Source: Pseudomonadota bacterium (lineage in GTDB: Bacteria; Cyanobacteriota; Vampirovibrionia; Obscuribacterales; Obscuribacteraceae). Taken from it: a stretch of DNA of 58,263 nucleotides. Both the position numbers and the translations under genes were made by a program. The notes under the pieces are model-generated. The model had not been told where the DNA came from. It saw nothing but the letters and a program-made list of their open reading frames with translations, and did not search any database. The stretch spans positions 1 to 58,263 of the forward strand of contig JAJPJO010000072.1 in assembly GCA_021324135.1 (NCBI GenBank), written 5' to 3'. Positions 34,135-41,844 of this stretch are shown here, piece after piece (the first letter of the stretch is position 1; each line of letters opens with the position of its first letter).

Positions 34135-34370
34135 CGCTTACTCCAGAATTCTCGCCGAGGTCGCACCGGAAGACGACCGAGCACCATTTAACGCGAATTA
34201 ATCGCGAGTCCGCCATAACTTCAATCTCAAAGCCCCGAAAGCCCCATTTCCTTTGGGAACAAAGCCGGTCACAAGATTGTCATTATTTTGTAGTACGCTA
34301 ATTTTACGAGAATCCATCCTCCTCCTTTTTACGACGCACATAAAGTAGATTAACTCATCCGGGGCTTCTC

Positions 34371-35420
34371 ATGAGCAAATTGAAGACATTACTAACAGCA
34401 GCTACGCTGCTCGTTGCGATAACCAACCCTCTGACCACCAATCCAGCCAACGCCGAAAAGGTTTTGCAAGGTGAGGTCTGCGAAGCGAACGTCCACAAGC
34501 TTACATCGGACATTGAATGGTACAAGTCGCTCGGCAAAGCAGAAAAGGCAGCAGCCGAGCAGAACAAGCTAATTTTCTGGCTGCACATCGTCGGTAAGAT
34601 CGACGGCGCTACTTGAAGTGCGGGCAATAGCCTGAGAGCCGTGTCGCTCTCTTCAGAACCAGCGTTTTCGATGCTCAAGGATGATTTTGTTTGCGGCTAT
34701 CGCAACATAGCCAACGAGCGATGGGCGGGAGCTTCGGGCAAGCACCAGGTCGATGGCAATGCCGTGGATACGACAAATGGTGCCGGTCCGCACAATATTC
34801 AGATGTTCGTTCTGTCCCCTGATGGAACCGTTCTTACAGTGCTGCCCGGTTACTGGCATGCCCAGGATCTTGTCCCCGAGCTGCAACTGGCGCAAAAGCT
34901 AAATGAAGTGTGGACCAATCCTAATCTAACCAGAGAGCAGAAGAACAATCTCTTCCGTCAAATGCAGCTGGCTCACATCGACGAGCACCCGCAAGCCGAG
35001 CATAATCGAAGCCGCATGCAGGGTTTCGATATCCAATATGAAATCACTCATCGTTTGTACAACTCGGATGTATTCTACGATCCTCGGCTTGTGGACCCGG
35101 TCAACAAGAAGGCACCGCCGAGTGATGTGAAAACAACAGACGTCATCATGCACGAGAGAATGGCACGGCGACCGTTTATCCCATATGACAAATTCGATGT
35201 TGTCGCGTTTGCCGACTATGGAAAGCCTTTCTACGACAAGCATGAAGACCAGCGCATGGCAAACGGACAAATTGCACCGGGAACCAATCTTTCGAAGGAG
35301 CCCGTCATAGGCAACGATCCACGCGCCCATCCAGTAGAGAGGCAGATGAAGAAACAAGGTTCATTCGCTCTGCGCACGGGGCTGACCACATTCCTGCGCT
35401 ACGGTCTGCGCAACTGGTAG
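34371..35420 (+). CDS. Secreted thioredoxin-fold protein with in-frame TGA; candidate selenoprotein
   Basis: Two frames, 34371-34616 and 34641-35420, lie in the same reading frame and are separated only by a TGA at 34614-34616; reading it as one residue gives 349 amino acids. Residues 1-28 are a signal peptide (ending NPANA-EK). Residues about 60-185 look like one thioredoxin-like fold: NKLIFWLHIVGKIDGAT, then the TGA at position 82, then SAGNSLRAVSLSSEP, FVCGYRNIA, and NIQMFVLSPDGTVLTVLPGYW. The TGA stands where thioredoxin-like proteins of this type would have the redox Cys. A hairpin with a GU-containing loop follows at a suitable distance (see 34632-34656). Sec is thus plausible. The C-terminal 170 residues are unrecognised. 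Alternatives are a nonsense pseudogene or a sequencing error; then the second half would start at GTG 34641 without a signal peptide. Confidence 0.6.
34632..34656 (+). promoter_or_regulatory. Possible bacterial SECIS hairpin after the in-frame TGA
   Basis: GAGAG (34634-34638) pairs with CTCTC (34647-34651), extended inside by C34639-G34646 and outside by CT/AG with a small bulge (34632-34633 with 34655-34656). The loop is CGUGUC and contains the GU that bacterial SelB-binding loops need. The loop starts 23 nt after the TGA, inside the 16-37 nt range known for bacterial SECIS elements. Short hairpins also arise by chance, so this is support rather than proof. Confidence 0.45.
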
Positions 35421-35442
35421 AGCACACATTTTGTTGCAGTCC

Positions 35443-35472
35443 ATGACGCCGCACGGCCATTCCATATATAAT
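35443..35472 (+). promoter_or_regulatory. Promoter of fabV
   Basis: TATAAT at 35467-35472 with ATGACG at 35443-35448 (18-bp spacer). The leader to the ATG at 35506 would be about 27 nt and contains GGAG six bases before it. Confidence 0.5.
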
Positions 35473-35505
35473 GTCGCACTTTGACACCTGTATATGGAGT
35501 TGACT

Positions 35506-36717
35506 ATGGCAGGCGAAACATCCACGGCTACTGCTACAACCAGCGTCATCAAACCGAAAATTCGCGGTTTCATCTGCGTCACAGCGCACCCGCTTGGCTG
35601 TGAGGCTAATGTCAAGCAGCAGGTCGAATATGTCAAGAAGCAACCGCCCATTCCAAATCCGCCGGCGCGCGTACTTGTGATCGGCGCATCCACAGGTTAC
35701 GGTCTCGCCTCACGCATAGCAGCCGCATTTGGCGGCAAGGCAAAGACGATCGGCTTGTTTTTCGAAAAGCCCAGCGAAGGCGGCAAACCAGCAAGCGCGG
35801 GTTGGTACAATTCCGCGGCATTTGATAAGTTAGCCAAACAAGCCGGACTCTATTCGCGCAGTATCAATGGTGATGCATTCTCCTTTGAGATCATGGATCA
35901 AACGATTGATGTCATCAAAAAAGACTTAGGGCAGATCGACCTGGTTGTGTTCAGTCTTGCATCACCACGTCGCAAAAACCCCAAGACGGGCCAAATCCAT
36001 AACTCGGTATTGAAGCCGATTGGCGCCTCTTTCACTAATAAAACACTAGACACCGACAGGGGTATAGTGAAGGATATTACGATCGAACCTGGCACCACCG
36101 ATGATATCGCCGAAACGGTCGCCGTTATGGGCGGCGAGCCCTGGGAACTCTGGATGCAGAAGCTGAAAGACGCAGGCGTTCTGGCAGAAGGCGTTAAGAC
36201 TGTCGCTTATTCTTACATCGGACCTGAAGTGACCTGGCCGGTCTATAAGGACGGCACAATCGGGGCAGCCAAAGGCGATCTCGATCGAGCTGTCAAAGAG
36301 ATCGATAAACTGTTGCAGCCGATCGGCGGCAAGGCTTATGTCTCAATCAATCAGGCGATTGTTACCCAAGCAAGCTCGGCCATTCCGGTTGTACCGCTTT
36401 ATATTTCGCTTTTGTTCAGAGAGCTGAGGAAACGAAATATCCTCGAAGGCGCTATCGAGCAGATCTACAGGCTGTTCGCCACCCAATTGTACGGCGACAA
36501 GCCGCAATACGACGAGCAGGGACGGCTGCGCATAGATGACCTGGAAATGCGTGATGACGTGCAAGCAGCTGTGGCAGAATTGTGGAAGCAAGTCAACACT
36601 GAAAACCTGACGTCAATCTCCGATTTTGATGTATATAAATCTGAATTTTTGAGATTGTTCGGTTTCGGACTGCCGGGCATTGACTATGAAAAGCCGGTCG
36701 ATCCGGCTTGCCTGTAG
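35506..36717 (+). CDS. fabV: Enoyl-[acyl-carrier-protein] reductase, FabV type
   Basis: This is 403 residues from ATG 35506, which has GGAG six bases upstream; an ATG at 35494 has none. It catalyses the NAD(P)H-dependent last step of fatty acid elongation. FabV signatures: VIGASTGYGLASRIAAAFG cofactor loop, LFFEKPS, VVFSLASPRRKNP, and catalytic Tyr247-x8-Lys256 (YKDGTIGAAK). The Y-x8-K spacing distinguishes FabV from FabI (Y-x6-K). FabV enzymes are naturally insensitive to triclosan. Members with trans-2-enoyl-CoA reductase activity (Ter) look similar, so the acyl carrier is not certain. Monocistronic, with its own promoter and a following hairpin. Confidence 0.95.
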   Translation: MAGETSTATATTSVIKPKIRGFICVTAHPLGCEANVKQQVEYVKKQPPIPNPPARVLVIGASTGYGLASRIAAAFGGKAKTIGLFFEKPSEGGKPASAGWYNSAAFDKLAKQAGLYSRSINGDAFSFEIMDQTIDVIKKDLGQIDLVVFSLASPRRKNPKTGQIHNSVLKPIGASFTNKTLDTDRGIVKDITIEPGTTDDIAETVAVMGGEPWELWMQKLKDAGVLAEGVKTVAYSYIGPEVTWPVYKDGTIGAAKGDLDRAVKEIDKLLQPIGGKAYVSINQAIVTQASSAIPVVPLYISLLFRELRKRNILEGAIEQIYRLFATQLYGDKPQYDEQGRLRIDDLEMRDDVQAAVAELWKQVNTENLTSISDFDVYKSEFLRLFGFGLPGIDYEKPVDPACL

Positions 36718-37045
36718 GAACGAAGGCACTTCAGAAAGCCGACTATTCAGAGCCAGACCAAGCGATCATGACACCATTTGTGGTGCAGCGCCGCAGTCTG
36801 GCTTTGTCGTTTCCATACCAGCACCGACACCATATTCAGTACCAGGGCGCCGGCTCACTTTTGATATTGCTTTTAATCGCCCAGAATAGATTAAATGACC
36901 ACTGAATTCATCAATAGAATAAACAACGGCAATCACATGTATAGAAGTATTGTGTACTGGGAATGAATTCACTACGGTGTTTAAGGTGACCCAGGCATGA
37001 CTATTGCTGGAAAGGCAGCATTGGCAGATTCAGGTTTAGTTTGGT
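36718..37045. other. Intergenic region with a two-stem structure after fabV
   Basis: This 328-bp gap has a structured element at 36748-36806: an outer stem CAGAGCCAGAC/GTCTGGCTTTG (11 bp, one GU) encloses a small CACCA-TTTG-TGGTG hairpin (36772-36785). It may mark the end of fabV transcription, although the T tail is weak (TCGTTT). The inner hairpin and the following CAGC resemble the element at 2611-2630. The rest (36807-37045) is AT-rich upstream sequence of the kinase gene without a clear promoter pair. Confidence 0.45.
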
Positions 37046-40000
37046 ATGAATGCAGGTCAGTCCGGTAAGACAGGCAGAGCCAAGCTGATTGGGCTCTGTA
37101 CCTTCTGCCGCAAACCAAGAAAGCAGTTTCGCATAGGCCCGTTCCGTTCGTGGCCGGCGGACGTGGCGCCCTGCCGCTGTCCTGACAACCAGGGGGTGAT
37201 AAGCACTCCGGTAAATCCTTCATGGCAATGGCAATCTAAGACCCCGGTCGATAAAAGCCCATCACCTGCCGCGCCTTCGCCTGTGCCAGCTGCTCCATCC
37301 CTGCCTCAATCTCCGCCATTCAGGCAAGCAGCGGGGCAAACACCCAACCCACCTCAACAGAGTTTGCCGCTGACCGAGCCGCCACCGCCGCTTCCGCCGC
37401 CACCCCCATCAGCGCAGGGTCTGGCCGCAACCATTACCCCGCCGCCGGCGCCACCAGGTCTGGCCCCAACAATTGCGCCGCCCCCGCTGCCGCGAGGAGC
37501 CGGGCCGGGGCCTGCACCGCGGGCGCTACCACCAGTACCGCAGCTGAATGCTTCCATGATGCGGAAACCTGCACCACAGGCGCCGCCAATGCCTTCCGCC
37601 GCCGCCCCTCAAGCAGCGCGTTTCCCACAGCCTAAGGATGCGGGCGATGACATAAAAGCTGAAGCAAACAGAAACCCGATCGGCAAAGTGCTCGCGGATG
37701 TCGCCCCGGACGTCAGTCGCCAGACTCAGGCTCCAATCGAGGCACCAAACTCTGTTCAACCCTCATCAGGACTGGGAGATACTTTCATAGAGGAAGACTA
37801 CTATGACGAGGAAGACGGTCCACCCCCAGTTCCTCCCTCACCGCCATCTTTATCGCCCGACAGCCTTCCTCCACCCCCGCCGCCGGCGCCGAGGAGCACT
37901 CCGGATCTGAGCCCGGCATCATCGCTTCCACCTGCGCTGCCAGTAGCCGGTACCGGTCCGCCGGCCGCGCCGGACGCGCCCCAAACATTTGGAGAAGAGC
38001 CAAAACCGCTGCCTACCGTTCAAGAAATTGCAGAGCTGCTTGGACCAATTGACGAACGCTATCAGATCTTGGAAGTGATCGGCAAAGGCGGCATGGGCAC
38101 CGTCTTAAAAGCAAGACATGCGGCGCTGCAAAAACTGGTTGCCATCAAGGTCTTAAATTGTAACTTCGACGAGTACTCGAAAAAGCGCTTCGAGCAAGAA
38201 GCAAAGGCAGGCAGCAAACTCGCTCATCCCAACCTGGTAACCGTGTTCGATTACGGTTTTACTCAAAAAGGCGAACCGTATCTGGTGATGGAATATCTCG
38301 AGGGTTTGACTCTGGACAAACTGCTCCTCGAGCAAGACAGGATGCAGCTTGCTGAATTCCTGAATGTTTTCACCCAGGCCTGCAAGGCCCTTCAATACAT
38401 ACACAACAACAACATCGTTCATCGAGACATCAAAACGAGCAATATCATCTTGCAAATCATTGATGGCGAATGCTACGTAAAGCTCCTTGATTTCGGAATT
38501 GCCAAAATCGTCAGTGAGCAGAACACAGGACAAATGAATTTGACGGCGGCCGGCGAAATCTTTGGCAGTCCGCTGTATATGAGCCCCGAGCAATGTATGG
38601 GCGCCAATGTAGATGTGCGCTCGGACATCTATTCACTCGGTTGCGTTATGTACGAGTGTATTTCGGGCAACCCGCCGTTGCTTGCCGAAAATGCGCTCAA
38701 GGTCATTTATCGACATATTCACGACACACCCCCTAATCTCCTCAGTTCAAGACGGGGAACTCCGCAAGAAACAAAAGTAGCAGCGATTATCATGCGCTGT
38801 TTGCAAAAGGAGAAGACTGCCAGATTTCAAAATGCAGGTGAGCTTCTGAACGCACTCAATGCGATCGCCGCCGAATTAAGCTCGCCGCCGGAGCTGCCGC
38901 ATATACCACAAGCTCAAGAACCAGGACAGGCCAATGTGCATGCCTTAGCCGTTGATGATGACGATGAGCTTCCGCCACCATTGCCGGTGCAGCCATCGGT
39001 AATGGAATCAATGCCGCCACCACTGCCGGTGACAGCTCCTGGTATACCTAACATGCCTCCGCCCCCTCCACCGCGGACTCAACGCACAACAAAGTCAACC
39101 CAAAAACTCAAGTCGAACATGAATCAGTTCGAGGAAGCACTTGGCGGCAACTGGCGAATATTAGCATTGGGAGTCATGGGCGTCCTCCTCATATCGGCAA
39201 TCCTGATATGCGGCATCAATCTTATTTCGCCTAAATCCAAGGATCACACCCCAGCTGTGACAGCGGCAAAGGAGGATGAGGAGAAGGAAGAGCAAGCCAA
39301 GCCGGCTGCCGGGTCCGGGGAGGATAGCGAAGAGCAGAGGCTCAGTCTACTGGTTGCCGAAGCGGAAAATGTTTTCGACAAAGGCGAAGCTCAGTATAAC
39401 AGCGCAAAAACAAAGTTTGAAGAGGCCCTCAAGAAGGCTGAAGCCGCGAAGGATGCCGAACTTATCGGCAGAATTCATGCCAGGCTTGGAGCCATTGCCT
39501 TGAAAAATAAGTCATTGCAGAGCGCTCATGATCACTTTGCCACGTCGCTGAAGGTGCTTAAGCCCAAACTTAACGATAATCGCGATCACTATCTGGCTGC
39601 CCTGATCGGAATGGCGCATACTCTGAACAAACAGAAGCAATATCCGCAGGCCGAGAACTACTTGAGTGATGCTCGAGAGCTGGCTCTGGAATGGGAGCAA
39701 CCGGAAATAGAAGCTGACGCGTTATTGTTTTCAGCCAAGAATGCCACACATATCAAGAACGAGAGGGCCATCGAATTTTACGATCAAGCGATCAAATCGT
39801 TCCAGGCCCTGGACGATCCGCCTGCCGACAAGATCGCAACCTGCTATCTCGACGAAGCCGACATTTATCTTGAGCTGAAAAATAAAGATGTGGCACAAAA
39901 GAAACTCGATCAAGCCGTGAGCATCAGCGCTAAGCTGCCCGATCTAAGCCAGAAAGTAAAAAATCGTATTGCCTCTTTGACAAATCCTCAGCATGAAACG

Positions 40001-40534
40001 ACAGCGGCTGCGGCAATAGATGCTGCTGGTGGTTTGAGCTTGCCGGGCTCGGCCGCCAAGCCTCAATCAGTTCTGATCGGCGACATTACCGGCTGCCAGA
40101 TGCTTGTCTATGTAAGCAAGAAGGACAGCGTGCCGGGCGATTATATAGGATCTCATCACTGGTTTGGAGGACGCGGAAACAACCTGCATTTTGAATATCC
40201 ACTAACATCCAAGGTGAAACATTACATCCATGTCGTGCTGCAGCCACCGAGCAACGATCGCTGCTTCGTTGCATTCTTGCGCTTAACGGGAGCGGCCAAG
40301 TTCGCAAATGGTATGCAGGCAATGGACTCCAGACCAGACTATTGGAAGGTGAGCACGATTGGATGGGGAACCGGTTATCACCGTCCGGCAATTGTTCCTG
40401 TAGGCGACCACTACACTCGCCAGGACCAGACAATTTTCCGATTGTATCCGGCTGCTCCAGCTTTGATGGATCCGCAAACAGGTTTAGCATATGGAGGGAA
40501 CGTGTTCTTCACTGCCGTGATCAATCCGAAGTAA
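37046..40534 (+). CDS. Ser/Thr kinase with zinc-ribbon-like start, Pro-rich linker, membrane segment and TPRs
   Basis: This is a 1162-residue multidomain protein. Residues 18-45 hold Cys18-x2-Cys21 and Cys43-x-Cys45, a possible zinc ribbon. Residues 60-320 are Pro/Ala-rich with many PPPPLP runs, disordered. Kinase domain about 339-610: IGKGGMGTVLKARH loop, HRDIKTSN with His459, DFG at 482-484, and SPLYMSPEQC; all key residues are present. A second Pro-rich stretch follows. A membrane segment lies at about 703-727 (ILALGVMGVLLISAILICGI). Outside are TPR-like units at about 770-990 (YLSDARELALEWEQPEIEAD) and a C-terminal domain of about 150 residues of unknown fold. Receptor-kinase-like topology: sensor outside, kinase inside. 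Its kinase part closely resembles the second kinase domain of the gene at 41845. Confidence 0.88.
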   Translation: MNAGQSGKTGRAKLIGLCTFCRKPRKQFRIGPFRSWPADVAPCRCPDNQGVISTPVNPSWQWQSKTPVDKSPSPAAPSPVPAAPSLPQSPPFRQAAGQTPNPPQQSLPLTEPPPPLPPPPPSAQGLAATITPPPAPPGLAPTIAPPPLPRGAGPGPAPRALPPVPQLNASMMRKPAPQAPPMPSAAAPQAARFPQPKDAGDDIKAEANRNPIGKVLADVAPDVSRQTQAPIEAPNSVQPSSGLGDTFIEEDYYDEEDGPPPVPPSPPSLSPDSLPPPPPPAPRSTPDLSPASSLPPALPVAGTGPPAAPDAPQTFGEEPKPLPTVQEIAELLGPIDERYQILEVIGKGGMGTVLKARHAALQKLVAIKVLNCNFDEYSKKRFEQEAKAGSKLAHPNLVTVFDYGFTQKGEPYLVMEYLEGLTLDKLLLEQDRMQLAEFLNVFTQACKALQYIHNNNIVHRDIKTSNIILQIIDGECYVKLLDFGIAKIVSEQNTGQMNLTAAGEIFGSPLYMSPEQCMGANVDVRSDIYSLGCVMYECISGNPPLLAENALKVIYRHIHDTPPNLLSSRRGTPQETKVAAIIMRCLQKEKTARFQNAGELLNALNAIAAELSSPPELPHIPQAQEPGQANVHALAVDDDDELPPPLPVQPSVMESMPPPLPVTAPGIPNMPPPPPPRTQRTTKSTQKLKSNMNQFEEALGGNWRILALGVMGVLLISAILICGINLISPKSKDHTPAVTAAKEDEEKEEQAKPAAGSGEDSEEQRLSLLVAEAENVFDKGEAQYNSAKTKFEEALKKAEAAKDAELIGRIHARLGAIALKNKSLQSAHDHFATSLKVLKPKLNDNRDHYLAALIGMAHTLNKQKQYPQAENYLSDARELALEWEQPEIEADALLFSAKNATHIKNERAIEFYDQAIKSFQALDDPPADKIATCYLDEADIYLELKNKDVAQKKLDQAVSISAKLPDLSQKVKNRIASLTNPQHETTAAAAIDAAGGLSLPGSAAKPQSVLIGDITGCQMLVYVSKKDSVPGDYIGSHHWFGGRGNNLHFEYPLTSKVKHYIHVVLQPPSNDRCFVAFLRLTGAAKFANGMQAMDSRPDYWKVSTIGWGTGYHRPAIVPVGDHYTRQDQTIFRLYPAAPALMDPQTGLAYGGNVFFTAVINPK

Positions 40535-40557
40535 AGACGTCCTCTCGAACTATTCCC

Positions 40558-41049
40558 TTACCTCTTCTTATTTTCAGGAGCATGACATTGCCAGGCAGCC
40601 GTATTCAAGACATCCGTGCTGTCGAGTGTCAAGAAAGCGAGCTCCTTTGACATGAGGTCATGCCTGGCGCGCATGGCTCGAAATGATTTAGCCATCGCGT
40701 CATTTAAATATGAAGGATCAATGGCATCGTACAAACGGACGATCTGCTCTTCGCATTGATTGAGCCAGGATAAGAGCAAGCGCTCCGGTATGTTGCGTTT
40801 GCCCAGCAGCACTAATAAGGGCTCAGGCAGCTCAACATCATCGCCTGGACTATAGTGCAAATTGAGACAAAATTGACGGAGTTGATGCTGATTTGCTGCA
40901 TGCAGAGCGCTCAGGCGCTCCAGAAACTCCTTCGTCTTCGGCCTCTGGCAATGTTCGCAGACATCGTTAATCGCCTTGAGTGCCAGAATTTCAGCACGAT
41001 AGGCGCGTCCCAACAACAGCAGGACTCCAGTATTGAAGTTATCTGTCAT
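40558..41049 (-). CDS. Small four-helix (ferritin-like) protein of unknown function
   Basis: This is a 163-residue protein, predicted as a bundle of long amphipathic helices (LLLLGRAYRAEILALKAIND; AMAKSFRAMRARHDLMSKEL). It has a CEHC motif and several His and Glu residues (HAANQHQL) at spacings seen in ferritin-like or DUF2383-type proteins, but a di-iron site cannot be proven by eye. No signal peptide. The ribosome site is weak. It is convergent with the kinase gene at 37046 (23 bp). Confidence 0.6.
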   Translation of the reverse strand: MTDNFNTGVLLLLGRAYRAEILALKAINDVCEHCQRPKTKEFLERLSALHAANQHQLRQFCLNLHYSPGDDVELPEPLLVLLGKRNIPERLLLSWLNQCEEQIVRLYDAIDPSYLNDAMAKSFRAMRARHDLMSKELAFLTLDSTDVLNTAAWQCHAPENKKR

Positions 41050-41270
41050 TTCGGCACCAATTTCGAGGTGGACAAATCCGAAGAACCCACATCTTCAGGA
41101 GAAGTTGTTGCCTTTATAGCGCATCCGCTCTGATCGATGCCGACAAAAACGTTCTATTTTTCTGAAATTCTTCCGTTTAGCATCCTGGCGCATTTGATGC
41201 CATCGCCTGTGGTGCAACACATGCTCCGGCGTTTCGACGCATACTTCAACCCGTGCTTCAGCGCAGAAAT

Positions 41271-41750
41271 CTACTTGCTCCTCGTCACAGGCGGGGCGCT
41301 TTCTTTGGGCTCCAGCATGCTCGGCAACATTAATATAAAGTAGATCGGCAAAACGACGTAGTTATAGACGAACAACAACAGAAGACAGACAAACGTCATG
41401 AAGATGACTTTCCTGGGACTAATGCGAAACTGTCCTAGGGATGAGAGTCGATCGGCTATGCACAACTGTGTTTGCTGACTGTCGATAGCAAGTGCTGATT
41501 GCCCAACCCCTATATCATCCAGCCGTTCCGCCGGCGGATCGAGGGGTCTCTTTTTTAGGTCCACAGAAGGAGGCGCCGCCCAGAGCTCAGCTACGGTATT
41601 GGCAGGCATCCAGGTGTTGGTTACTCGATTCGACCAAACCATTGTGTCTGGCGCCAGGGACCCGGCGGCAAGCATGTGCTTGAGCTCACTTTCAGCAAGC
41701 GGGCCGTGCGTTTTGCCATTAACTGCATAATGCCATTGCCTCTCGCTCAC
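41271..41750 (-). CDS. GYF_2 (DUF4339) domain membrane protein
   Basis: This is a 159-residue protein starting at a GTG with GAGG eight bases upstream. Residues 4-55 match GYF_2: WHYAVNGKTHGPLAESELKHML, then DTMVWSNRVTNTWMPANTV. Such domains bind Pro-rich peptides. After a polar linker comes one C-terminal membrane segment (VIFMTFVCLLLLFVYNYVVL). The domain would face the cytoplasm. Pro-rich partners are abundant next door: the kinase at 37046 has long Pro tracts, so a binding link is possible but inferred. It is divergent from the tandem kinase gene at 41845. Confidence 0.78.
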   Translation of the reverse strand: MSERQWHYAVNGKTHGPLAESELKHMLAAGSLAPDTMVWSNRVTNTWMPANTVAELWAAPPSVDLKKRPLDPPAERLDDIGVGQSALAIDSQQTQLCIADRLSSLGQFRISPRKVIFMTFVCLLLLFVYNYVVLPIYFILMLPSMLEPKESAPPVTRSK

Positions 41751-41844
41751 ATTAATTGCCTCAATGCCCGCACAAGTAATGTACCCGTCACTGATTGTTC
41801 AATGACCAGGGAATATTTATTTTGGGGGAATCGAGACGCCGGCA

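Noticed and set aside
34641..35420. Separate gene starting at GTG 34641
   Set aside because: It would lack the signal peptide and first strand of the thioredoxin fold present just upstream in the same frame; read-through of the TGA explains both halves better.
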